Shown: positions 53,271 to 64,000 of the stretch, in pieces
How the letters are laid out: every line of letters starts with the position of its first letter
How positions within the stretch are numbered: position 1 is the first letter of the stretch
NCBI GenBank assembly: GCA_905250075.1
Contig: CAJNOP010000013.1
Coordinates: forward strand, 912,188 to 976,187
Direction: 5' to 3'
DNA: 64,000 nucleotides
DNA from: Rotaria sp. Silwood1
Lineage: Eukaryota > Rotifera > Eurotatoria > Philodinida > Philodinidae
The notes under the pieces: generated by a model
The model's input: only the letters and a program-made list of their open reading frames with translations
Databases searched by the model: none
Told to the model about the DNA's origin: nothing
Program-made: the position numbers and the translations under genes

Positions 53271-53648
53271 ATATTTATTTTCTTTCTTTTTTTAATGTGT
53301 ATAGCAATTGTAATAATAATTTTTTTAAATCTACTGATTACATAGAAAAAACAATTGTTGGATGCACGTTTCAGAAATTTGAATGTATTTTTTAATGTTT
53401 GTTGTTTAATAAAAACAATGAAAGAATAAAAAATAAAAGACAAAAAAGAATATTGTTTATGAGCACATACATATTTCAGACACTTTTATATTGTCTACAA
53501 CTAGAAAAAATATATATAGCTTTATATATACATGTTTAAATTGAACCTTATCATTTGTTTTATTTTGTTTGAATATAAATCAACTATTTAGTTGCTTGAG
53601 GATTGAAGACTTATATTAATGTTCGGTTTCGAATCAACCTCTAATTAA
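53271..53648. other. 3' flank of SLC35F6
   Basis: AT-rich, with AATAAAAAC and AATAAAAAATAAAAG words near 53408-53438 that could serve in polyadenylation. It ends in the TTAA (53645-53648) bordering a transposable element. Confidence 0.5.
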
Positions 53649-54276
53649 CCCTTTGAGGACCGGTGGCCCATTTTTGGACCATCTATTTTTTGAGTAAAGA
53701 AAAGTGTTTATTTTACATTAAACTATTAAATATGTAAGGTCATTAAGGTTATAAACAACTGCATTTGTCATGTCATACTTTTCTTTTCTTTCTTTCCCTC
53801 TCTCATATAAATTCTTTTCAAATATCCTTTGTTCTTGCTGCTAAGGCACAATGATGCCATAATTTCTCTCTTCTCCTTTGATCTTTTGTTTTTCGAGAGT
53901 ATTCTCTATTGGATATATATATACTCCCGTTCTCCTTGACGAATTTACATTGTTCTTGAATTTGCAAAGTACATAAATTCTCTTTCGAACTTGTACTCTT
54001 TACTTCATTTCATACCGTTTTTACAATTACTTTTGACAATGAAATGGATTTGCCTGTGAAAGGAAAAAGAAGAAGGTGTGCTTATAGTAGCACCTAGGAA
54101 GCAGATTTTCGATCGAACATCGAGTGCTTTACTTGCAAATTGCCATTTTGTTTAAAAGATGAAAAAGATTGTTCTTTTGATTATCATAACATTTTTATGC
54201 AGCCACCTTGAGTTAAAATAAAATAAAAAGGTTGAAAATGTTTTTTTCGATTAAAAATAATTCGGTCCTCAAAGGG
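53649..54276. mobile_element. Complete 628-bp piggyBac-type MITE
   Basis: Perfect terminal inverted repeats CCCTTTGAGGACCG (53649-53662) and CGGTCCTCAAAGGG (54263-54276) are each flanked by TTAA (53645-53648 and 54277-54280), the target site duplicated by piggyBac transposases. A subterminal palindrome (GGACCGGTGGCCCATTTTTGGACC type words) follows the left end. No open frame of note lies inside, so mobilisation would need a transposase supplied elsewhere. A truncated relative lies at 22230. Confidence 0.9.
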
Positions 54277-54280
54277 TTAA

Positions 54281-57200
54281 TTTGAGCATATCTCTTATGA
54301 TGTTATTATGATTTGTGACGACATAGAGATCATCAATCTGATATATTGCCATCTGTATTGTGAGAGTGTCGCACAGAGTTCTAACCGGTTCATTCGGACC
54401 GATTCATCTGCACGATTTTCCCTGATTGACAAAATGTTTATAGATGTGTCATTTTTTCTCTAATAAAACTTGTTGAAAATAAATATGCTTACTCTTATCA
54501 AAATAATCAAATAATGTTGTTTTAAGAACTGTTAGTTTTATTTTCTTTTGTTCGTCCGCACTATTTTATTTCTTTAATCAACGTATGTTTTATTTTTTTA
54601 AAATCACAATCAAAATTATGTTACATAAGCTAAACTAATATCATATATGTTTTGAGAAAGACTAAATATATATTAGGATCATCGTTCGAAGAAAAACCTT
54701 AGGTTTCTCTGAAAAAGATGAATGAGAAATGTCAAGCTTTGAAGTTGAACAATCATTATAAAGGGTGTAGATATGGATACGGCTGAAGAGAAGAGTTACA
54801 CTTATACTCACGTTCTCAACATTATCGTGCTCGAAAATACTTTTAGACATTTTTTTTCTATACCAATATGAATAAATATATTCTATCATGATTTCGACCA
54901 TTTACTTTGTTTTCTTAAAAGTAATCGCGTTCAGAAACAATTAATAAAATTATTATTTCTGTTGTTATATTTTGTTATATGGGCCAAGATTAAACATTCA
55001 AAATCCGAATAATCAATTATTTTTATTACTAATACCATTTAATGCTAATAATATTAATTTTTGTTCAAGAATTGAATATAAATGATAGATTTGACTTTTG
55101 AACAGATTCTAAAATAATAACCAGTAGAATTTTTCTTATTTGTATCGATTGGTAAATACATCTAGTAAAGCATTTCTCATTTTTTCCATTATATAACAAT
55201 CAAAAAACGACTATTTGATGCAACATAGCATTAAAGTGTTGATTAATAACATTTTTTTTCGTAGTATGATATTTTTCACAGAAATAAGTTTTTATGATAG
55301 TTCTGCTGTTTGAAATTACTAGTGTGGAACATAGAAGCACAAACCGTCAATTACAGAAGCGAAGACGACATTATCAGGCGATTGTTAAAGCATAGTGAGA
55401 GGGTATGGATGTGTTTTTTTTTCACTTTTCCCTATTCACACACACACACTTCCGAAAAAAATAGATATAAAACATATGCATGCTTCAAGTTAATTTGTTT
55501 ATTAAGGTTCTTTCCATTTCTCAACTTTATACTTCACAAATAAAGATTTTTTCTTATGAATATAAATTCTATAGATGAAATAAACATATTGGATCCTTTA
55601 TCATCAACTAAATAATAATTTGTATTGTTTCGACGCTTGAATAAGTCAGCATTTTAATCATTCGGCATTTTTCCTATAGTTTATTTTGGATATTTTTCTT
55701 TTCTACCTTAGTTCAATTTCCTCCTTTTTTTTTTCAATCTAATTTTCTCTAAGTAGATGAAAACATTCGTAGATTTAAAAGTCCTATACATGGATTGTAG
55801 ACAATAGTTAAATTTGTCTTTAACATGAACGTTAATAACGGAGATACATTATTCGTTTGTTTACTTTGTAGCAATTACGTTGTTATTGTTATGTTTTAAT
55901 AATATACGGCATATAGATTGTTGATGTTAGCCAAGACAGATAAAGAAACGATAAATTATGTTGTCAAACAACTTTTTGCTATTATTTTCATAGGATAATT
56001 TCATATCAAAATAAATATATATAATAGATTAAGTTAAATATGTCAAGTTTCATTAAATACAATAGTCTGATGCTTTTTTTTCTCAAGGGAATAGACTTCA
56101 ACATCACTTAAAAGTATTCAAGTTGCAGAAATGTTTTTCAATTCGTTTTTTGAGAAAAATGCGTCAAAATTCAGAGAAAAAAATGTAAGGCGACAAGTAA
56201 AGAATCTTATTGTTTGTTTACAACCAATAACATAAAAATCATTTCATGAAGTGAAGAAAAAAACTCGTTAATACAGTGAAACAAATCCTAGTTCTCTTAA
56301 GATGATAACATTACTTCACAATAAATAAAATATTGATTTAATACATATCAGTATTATTGGACGTGTGAAAATTTTTCAAAATCGAACAATAAAAACAATT
56401 ACTTTCACATATAATCTCTATTTTCAAAGCGAAATATTTAGATAGATTGTAACAATGATGTATGAGACAGAAAACAGCATCATATGGAATAAATTTGCAT
56501 TCTTTAAATATTTAATTAAAATGCATTGTATCGATTATAGTGATGACAAAAAATCTCAATTACTAAATAGTAAGTGTTATTCATTAAGGAAATTCATTCA
56601 AAACAAATTGTATTAAGAACATAATCCATGGAGACACAGATATTCATGGATAAAAAAAAAAAAAACAAAACTCAGGAGAAAAATCATCCCATCTGATTCT
56701 AGACTTTCGACTCCATATTTTGTCTTGAAGTAGGTCTTAGTGAGACTAAACAAAAACTCGGGAAGCGTTCATACTTATAAGTCTTCATATCTAAGATATG
56801 CTCTAAGTTAGTGATTATACAGTCAGCTTGGAGGTTAGTTTATTTTTTGTGGTAATTTTAAACTCGTGATTTTTCTAGCACTTGGAATATCAAGTTATAA
56901 TTGTATGAGATTTAGTGACTTGTGATATCACAGAAAAAGACAGACAAATAGAAAATAGAAGAAGATTTGCTTTTTTTTTCTGACATGTGTATCAAATTCA
57001 TGTCAGACAGTAATATGTAATGCATATCATAAAATATTATGTGCATCAAGTATTTCTCTCTAATAAGAACATGAGCAACATCTAGTCAAAAAGTATCGAG
57101 TGTCGTTCTTCTATTTTCTATTTGTCTCTCTTTTTCTATGATATCACTAGTCACTAAGTTTGGTACAATTACAATTTGATATTCTTATTGTTAGTACAGC

Positions 57201-59440
57201 CGTACAGTTGAAATTAGCGCAACAAATAAGTTATTATTCGAGCTGACTACATAAACATTGGGTTAGATCTATTGAGATGACAAAGAAATTATATGCTTTA
57301 AAAATGAAAAACAATTCACTTTTTTACGACATTATCTTGGTCATGTCTAGGCAATGAAGTGCAATAAAACAGAAATATTTCTAAGTATGTCTTAGTGTCA
57401 CTGAGACTTACTTAAATCTAAAAGGATGAAGTCCAAAGCTTCAAGTCAGTTGGGGTGGTTCCCTCGTAAGTTTATCTTTTTTCATTGATCAGTATTGTTG
57501 AAGAACTGCAAATGTATTGATCTTTTTATGACTACTATTACAAAAATCAAAACATGAATTCCTGAGAGACAATATCTTCTTTTTTATTATATTGTCGATC
57601 AAATTTCGCACATGTCGATGCGATGATAATAGTTGTTTTTTTTAAATCAGTTATTTGATCCTAATGAAGCATAAAACAACAACTTAACGAACAACATTAA
57701 TAATTATGTATCTTCTACATTCTTATTATTTATAGACGTCAAACATAGAAAAACTTAAGTCATTGAATGCATTCTTACATATGATCAACGAATAGAAATA
57801 AGTTTTCTCAAATTTATCTTTCGAGATTATTTTTAAAATTCTGATTACATGTATTTAGATTATCGATGGATTAATTACAAAAATGAATAAATTTGATAAA
57901 GTACTTATTTTAATGTCGATTGAAAATGAAATACAAAACACGAAATATGATTTATTTTCTTCAATAAAAACAAGAAACATAGAATATACATATATCATTT
58001 CATTAGTATGATTAATGCTAGTTATAATTAAGTATTTTAAATCTTCATGTAAGTTTTTCAATAAGCTGTTTACTAAAAAAATACGCAAATGTTTTTATTA
58101 ATTAAATTATTAGTATGAATATACAACTAAACTTTCTGATGATTATTATAAATAAATAATCCAAGCAATTCGTACTAAAAAAAATTCTGTTGATGCTTTT
58201 AAATATTATTTTTCATATACCTTTGAATTTTTACCGACATTAAGTAAATGAAATGGTTTTTTTTTTCTTGAATATAAACGCTTTTTAGTTTTCTCTTTAA
58301 TTGAACGATTTGACAGTTAATTTTATTTTGGCATCACTACAAATATTCGATAATTGTAAAGAAATGTACATTAGTTATGTTGATCTTTGTAGTTCTGAAT
58401 GAAATCGATACTCTTGAAGATTAGTTGTCAAGAATCTTTTCCCCTGTGTTGTCACTCGAGGTTTAATGCAAAGGACAAAAAAAATGTTCATCGGCTGCTG
58501 TCATTCACATAAAAGAAAAAAAGATTGACATTTTCAGAGAGAATAATTTTTATAGCTTTAATGAATATCTTTCAACCAAAGCTTTCGACGTCATTATCAA
58601 AAAAAAAACGAACAGAAAACAATCCTATCAAATAAATCAGATTAGTTTTCGTTATATGCTTTCTATGGTTTAACATTTACGATGGTTAATCTTCAATTCT
58701 ATTTCTTCTTTTTTCCTCTCGTATAAAAAATCTTATAAATAAATTTTCAAAGATACTAGTTATCTTATTACAATTAACTATGCCTTTACTAGTCGTCAGT
58801 TTTTTTGATCAAATAAAGATAAATTTCGTAATATACTGTCGTATAAGAATGTGTTAATTATTTGATTAGACTTCTTTTTGTCATAATCATTATAGACAAA
58901 CGGAAATGAAAACGCACAAGTGAACAAAAAGGTGCTTTGTAATAAAAGACGATAGTATGAGCTTATAATATGAACATAGACACAATATAACTTCAAAGTA
59001 TAAAGTAGGAAGAGAAATTAATGAGTGAAACTACCGATATTTTTTCATCTCCCTCTATCTTTAAATCATCAGATGACTAAAAATAGACAAGAAAAAGAAC
59101 GTAAGGCCATAAAGAAAATAGAAAAAAAAATGTCGTGTCGTTCCTTCTAATTGAGCTATCGGAGTATGTTGTATTCCGCTTATTTGATTCAAGAATCTCT
59201 TCCCGGATGAATAGCTACTTATACATGTTTTTTTTAATAATAAAGCACAAATGCTATTCTCTTGTTTACACTGGCAATGATTTTTATCTTGTTCAATAAT
59301 GAAATATTATCAAACGGATAACAATGAAATTTGTTTCAATAATTTATTTATGGAAATTTATTTTTTTTCTAAAGTAATGAATTAATTTTTTTATCATTTT
59401 TAAACTAATAAATATTAGTTGTAGATTAATTCAATGTGAA
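54281..59440. other. Long non-coding stretch
   Basis: About 5.2 kb. A short exon-like frame at 55310-55410 (KLLVWNIEAQTVNYRSEDDI then IRRLLKHSERV) has no partner exons and is not called. A CA run lies at 55439-55448. Frames at 54662-54901, 57855-58088 and 58796-58996 show no motif. No RNA genes were recognised. Confidence 0.5.
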
Positions 59441-59776
59441 ATGAATACTACAATGAATAGATTTATTCCAACCATAATCATTCGTCCTTATCCAAATCTA
59501 CCGTTAACAGAACAAGATATGTATGATTTAAAAAATAGTATGAGAAAAGCAAATGAAATGAATGATTTTGTTGATGATGACGACGATGATGATGATGAGG
59601 ATTATAGTGAAGATGATGATACTGGAATTGTTGAACCATTAACAACATCTATGAAATCAACAACATTGAAAGTAAAGTACAATAGTGTGAAGTCTTCATC
59701 ATCTTTTTTTACATTAAAGTTTATTAATTTATTATTATTATTATTATTATCATTGTTAATTCAAACAAATATATGA
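59441..59776 (+). CDS. Small acidic protein with hydrophobic C-terminus
   Basis: 111 aa, single open frame from ATG 59441 (a second ATG follows four codons later). Features: FIPTIIIRPYPNLPLTEQDM near the N-terminus, a run of Asp/Glu (about residues 43-61), a Ser/Thr/Lys-rich linker, and the C-terminal hydrophobic segment FINLLLLLLLSLLIQ encoded partly by a TTA-repeat tract. This could be a GPI-anchor signal or tail anchor, but no N-terminal signal peptide is visible, so upstream exons may be missing. It ends 57 bp from the convergent CCDC85 gene, the same tight spacing seen elsewhere in the window. Not recognised. Confidence 0.5.
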   Translation: MNTTMNRFIPTIIIRPYPNLPLTEQDMYDLKNSMRKANEMNDFVDDDDDDDDEDYSEDDDTGIVEPLTTSMKSTTLKVKYNSVKSSSSFFTLKFINLLLLLLLSLLIQTNI

Positions 59777-59833
59777 CAGTAAAATTCATGTGTTATCGGA
59801 CTACAAAGCAAAAATCAAATACATATTAATCAA

Positions 59834-60551
59834 TTATAATAAACAGCTACTGTTTGATATCGAACGTTCTTCGAGATATTTCCAAATAAGCTAAAAATAA
59901 AAATTAGTTGTTTTTTAAATATGATTTATAGAAATTTAACGTACATTACAGAATTGTTTTAGAATAACTTTTTCTGACGTGTCATCTTGGGTCATGTTTT
60001 TAATGGATTCATAAATTTCAGCGGTCTTTAAACAGAAAAGAAAAACAGATTATCATGACTAAGAAAGTTATAATTTGTTTTACTTTAATAGCATCAAACA
60101 TATTTTGAAGTGAGATTTGCCGTTGAAGTGAATCGTTTATAGGTATATTAGGTAATGGTTCTTGTTTCTCAATTGATGTTTGTGTAGAAACACTTTGTTG
60201 AGATGGTTTCTAAAATTTATCAAACTATTCAACACAAGGAAAGCTTTTGATTTTTTTTTTACTTACATTTACTACTAATTCATTGTTACTATTTATTGTT
60301 GTTGACATCAATTGATCAATGAGAGATTGAAGAGTTTCGTTTTCTTTTAATAGTAATATCTGTCGTTGTTCGAGATCATTTAATTTTTCTTGATAATCAA
60401 CTATTTGAGATGCAAGTTTATGCATTGTACTTGTACCATAATATTTCCATTGTTCAACTAATTGATGCATTCTAAATCTTTCTTCATCAAGTAAATTACA
60501 AAATTCTTTCAAATCATCATCATTTGATAATAATGACGAATATTGTTCCAT
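59834..60551 (-). CDS. CCDC85: CCDC85-family coiled-coil protein, 4 exons
   Basis: Adaptor-type coiled-coil family (CCDC85A/B/C, DIPA) linked to junctional delta-catenins. Exons: 60551-60267, 60209-60084, 60025-59945 and 59890-59834; all joins in phase 0, 182 aa. The family core is clear: DDLKEFCNLLDEERFRMHQL, VEQWKYYGTSTMHKLASQIV and EKLNDLEQRQILLLKENETL, matching the second coiled coil. The C-terminus SEKVILKQFCNLIWKYLEER matches the conserved last motif (family pattern E-K-x-x-x-x-x-x-C-N-x-x-W-x-x-L). The first coiled coil usual in vertebrates is absent or lies in an unrecognised upstream exon, so the start is uncertain. The kelch gene ends 280 bp upstream on the same strand. Confidence 0.85.
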
Positions 60552-60831
60552 TATTATCTCTTCGTGTTAATCAGCTGTTGACTATTAAAAATTCGGCAAT
60601 GCAAAAATATCAAAATCAACAAATACACAAAATACCTCTTGTGACATGTTTCAATAGCTTAGTCTTATCTGAAATAATATAAGATCATCTTTTATTTTCT
60701 TTAAAAACAATGACAAACATATACATTGATATAAATATATACATAAATACATGCATACATACATACACAAAGCAATAAGACTAAAAACAAGATAATATAT
60801 ACATCAAAGGAAAAACTAAAGTAGCATAAAT

Positions 60832-63653
60832 TTAATTTGAACAAGTACGATGGTGAAGTTCAGGATAATATCTATGACGTTGATAAATCATTGGACTATT
60901 ACTGGCACTATTTGTACTACTTGATGATACATCACCACCACTTGATATTTCACCTAAACTATGTCGAGGAGCATTATCAGATGGATAATGATTATAATGT
61001 GGATGATAATGATGATGATGGTGATTGTGATGATGATGTGATTCATGATTATCAAATGTTTGACAGCCATCAAGAAATTGTTGAGGAAAAACAAGTGAAC
61101 ACCATTTACTAGCTAATGTTGATGGATGAGGTAATTGAACACTACGTTCAAATGTACGTTTTTCAATATCAAAATAAGATGATTTAAGAATATATGATTC
61201 ACTTGATGGACCTATGAAAAGAAATAAACCAAACGTAATCGAAATGTTTCTATACAATTAAATCTTACCATCATGTTCTTCAAGTAAATAATGTATTTTA
61301 TCTCCCATTATAGATGAACTTGAGATACATTGATATGAATGTGATACAGGTATAGTTGCTATTTCTGTCCATTGATTTGTTGCCAAGTCATACATTTCAA
61401 TACAAGGTGCTAAACGATATTTATCATCTTCTCCACCGAATAAAATTAAACGTTTATTTTGATAAAATACAGTTGGATTAAATCGAACAGTTAATGGTGC
61501 TGCACATATTGTTACATGACCAGATTCTAAATCAACCATATAAGAATTTTCTGATAAACGATGATTAAGTCCTAGAAATATTTATTTGAAATTTTCAAAA
61601 AATAAAAATCATTTGATCTGCTTTTTCGTTTACCATCAGTATGTTTTCCACCGATTACAAAAGCAAAATTTTCCGCAACACATGCTCCTGGCCATTTAAG
61701 TATTGGTAAATCTGTACATGCTAATGTTCGCCATTGATCTTTTTCAATACTATATACTTCAATTGCTGTTGAACAAGGATGTGTAGCATAAAAATTTCCT
61801 TTATCACCATAAACTCTAGAAGATATTGATGAAATATTACTAACGAATAATAAAAAATAGTCATACATACCCACCAACGGCAACTAAACATTCATTTGAT
61901 CTAAAGAAACAAAACATATCATGTAGAAATTTAAATGTAAAATAGAAAAATTGATTGAATTAAAAACAAAAAAAAATTATTATTAGTTTATCTTTAAAAT
62001 ATTCATGTCTTTGTTTCATTGAATTTATACATTGATGGAGCAGAATTTTCCATTTGCGAAACCGAAAATATCTTTTATACTACTCCACTTTTGACTTCTG
62101 AATGCATCCCAGATATTATATATATAAACATATTTTAATAAAACAATAGAGACAAGTTTTGAATCTGAACTAGAGATGTGTATGGAACCAAAATTTGCAA
62201 GGTTGTTGGAACAGAGGCCAGGGTCATCGGAAACAAAAATTGCTGTGACCGTTTTATTTTTCGTTCCATGCATCTCTAATCGAAACATATTACAATAAAC
62301 ACAAAGACTATTATAACTCGAATAGATCTCTTATGTTATGTATTGCATTTCATCTATGTAAATATGACGGAAATCTGACCATCTAATGTCAGATCAAGTA
62401 ACTAGTTTCTATCATCAAGTTAACAGATGAGAAACTTGATTTTATAAGAAGTTATTCTCTCAAGCTTACATGCAACCCTAAAAATTCACTGAGACATTGT
62501 CAGTTATCTATTCGATCCTCTAGCAACAATTGTCTATTTATAAAACTTAATTAACAACTTTTAGATACTCATTCAGAATCAATTCGGATACATCAAATGT
62601 TTACTATTTCTATGAATATGATTGCTCTAGATTTAGTTAGAGGTATGTCTAATGAGCAGAAGTTAAGTCAGTTAATGTTTTAAATTAATCAAGTCGAATT
62701 AGGTGAAAACAATTTGTCATTATTAACTAACAAATATTTTTCTTCTATGATTTTTCTTGAAAAAAAAAAAAGAAATTTTGTTTAATGTTTTTCTTTTCAA
62801 CTTTTGTACTAGTGCTTACCCAGCTAAGGAAAAAAATTGTCTTTTTTCACAAAGCCTTGCAATTTCCGACCATAAACCTGTTCTTGGATCGAATCGATAA
62901 CATGCATTTGTTGTTTCTCGATTATTTTCTGAATAACCTCCACATGCATAAAGAAAATTATTAACAACAACAAATTTTTGTGATAATGTTCTCCATGTTG
63001 CTAATGAATTACACATATATTCCCAAACATCATCATGTTTATTTAATATATACATTGATTCATTAACACAAACAAGACTTGCTTCATTACGTATTTTACT
63101 TCGTGGTGATGTTGAACAATATTGACGATTTGGTAATGAAAAATATGAATATGCTTCAAATGCATAACGTATACAATTCGGATCTGTTTTCATAAAATTA
63201 TGTGGCATAACTAAATCATTAAATTCTTCAGGTTTCATTGTTTGAAATCGAACATGTTCCATTAATGAACTTGCATAAATCATACGATTTTTTTCATCTG
63301 ATTTTAACCATTCAACACACATATCAAAAACTTTTATTTCTGGATAAAGACGAAATTCATTTGAACGTATTAAATAAAGAATTTGTTCATATGTTAAACG
63401 TTTAAAACCTTCATTAAGTGCAACTTTAGGAAAATTACGTAAAACAAATTTATTTATCTAATTATAAAAATAAATTTATTTAAATTAATAATCGAAATAA
63501 AGCAAACCTTTTCTAATACAGGAATAGAAAATAAATCAGCAAGACTAAGAACATCAATACAATTATCAACAGTTGTTTCTTCAATTAAAAATTCTTCACA
63601 AAGTTTTATTGCATGATTCACTTGTAAATGTGTTACGGCACGAAGTACTTCAG
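60832..63653 (-). CDS. BTB-BACK-kelch (KLHL) protein, 5' end outside window
   Basis: Substrate adaptor of the Cullin-3 ubiquitin ligase type. Visible exons on the minus strand: 63653-63508, 63457-62820, 61900-61871, 61815-61634, 61571-61269 and 61211-60832, about 559 codons, phases consistent. The first visible exon begins at an acceptor (TATTTAG then CT GAA GTA) and encodes the end of the BTB fold (LRAVTHLQVNHAIKLCEEFL); the BTB start must lie beyond position 64000 or in the last few hundred bases. BACK domain: NKFVLRNFPKVALNEGFKRL and VFDMCVEWLKSDEKNRM. Kelch blades: FLYACGGYSENN, LVAVGGVYGDKGN, FAFVIGGKHTDG and RLILFGGEDDKYR. The C-terminal tail is unusual: a histidine-rich tract (ESHHHHNHHHHHYHPHYNHY) followed by Ser-rich sequence. 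Intron 3 (61901-62819) holds a small MITE. Subfamily not assigned. Confidence 0.92.
62173..62276. mobile_element. 104-bp MITE-like element with TA flanks
   Basis: GAGATGTGTATGGAACC at the left and GTTCCATGCATCTC at the right form imperfect terminal inverted repeats, flanked by TA at 62171-62172 and 62277-62278 as for Tc1/mariner-type insertions. It lies in an intron of the KLHL gene and encodes nothing credible. Confidence 0.6.
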
Positions 63654-64000
63654 CTAAATACATAACAAATATTTATTAATCAAATCGATGTCATCCAAAT
63701 TCAATCAAAAGAATACAATAAAACTAATCAATAAATGTCTATTTTGAAGTTTATTGTTATATAGAGCTTTACAACGCAACGTATCAAAGAATTTATTAAA
63801 AAAGAAAAAAATAAGAAGACATTATTGAGTAAATTTATTTCCTTCACATTAGAAAATTTCCATACGAAAACAATTCAGATGAAAACAACAGATTTCATAA
63901 GACTTCCACAGACTTTATGGGTTTTCAAAATTGAAGACCCTAATGTTTTCTCCTTGCTTTGAGCTATAGCTTTTAATATATGTTGAAATTTCATGAAATT
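63654..64000. other. Intronic or upstream sequence of the KLHL gene
   Basis: No BTB-coding exon is recognisable here, so this is taken as intron sequence leading to an exon beyond the window edge. Confidence 0.6.

Noticed and set aside
55310..55543. Exon-like frame beginning KLLVWNIEAQ
   Set aside because: No partner exons, no family match, and the second half is low-complexity.

Overview
This window is animal nuclear DNA: AT-rich, compact, and full of genes split by many short GT-AG introns (mostly 45-80 bp). A few introns of about 0.7-1.6 kb occur, some of them carrying repeat debris. The gene set is metazoan (vesicular monoamine transporter, UVSSA, BAR-type sorting nexin, casein kinase II alpha, CRM1/XPO1, SLC35F6, CCDC85, BTB-BACK-kelch). 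Together with an S1/P1-type nuclease that animals mostly lack, this suggests a bdelloid rotifer, possibly Rotaria-like. That taxon is an inference; no rRNA or mitochondrial marker is present. A run of exactly 100 N at 19705-19804 is a scaffold gap.

Layout. 1.6-7.3 kb, plus strand: an unrecognised multi-pass membrane protein, a 13-exon VMAT, and a single-exon kelch protein. 7.4-19.0 kb, minus strand: UVSSA (8 exons), SNX1/2-like (3 exons, frame broken at an A9 tract) and CK2 alpha (13 exons), with a decayed unidentified coding relic between UVSSA and SNX. 19.0-23.9 kb: repeat-rich, with the gap, a foldback repeat, a piggyBac-like terminus and a 37-bp tandem repeat. 23.9-25.6 kb, plus: a small heat shock protein with two alpha-crystallin domains behind a canonical heat shock element and TATA box. 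26.6-28.7 kb, minus: S1/P1 nuclease. 28.7-39.9 kb: an almost gene-free stretch holding a 948-bp foldback element with 406-bp arms, two further long palindromes and a frame-broken coding relic. 39.9-53.3 kb, plus: XPO1 (16 exons), a leucine-rich-repeat protein and SLC35F6. 53.6-59.4 kb: non-coding, with a complete 628-bp TTAA-flanked piggyBac-type MITE. 59.4-64 kb: a small acidic ORF (plus), CCDC85 (minus) and a BTB-kelch gene (minus) whose 5' end lies outside the window.

The genes are mostly unrelated housekeeping or neuronal genes in short head-to-tail runs, with convergent ends as close as 57 bp; nothing looks like an operon. Exon joins were worked out by hand from splice consensus, reading phase and agreement with remembered family conservation, without transcripts or database searches. 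No complete undescribed system was found. The most unusual content is the two-domain heat shock protein with its promoter, the probable foreign nuclease, the family of long foldback repeats, and single-base homopolymer frame breaks in several otherwise coding regions.
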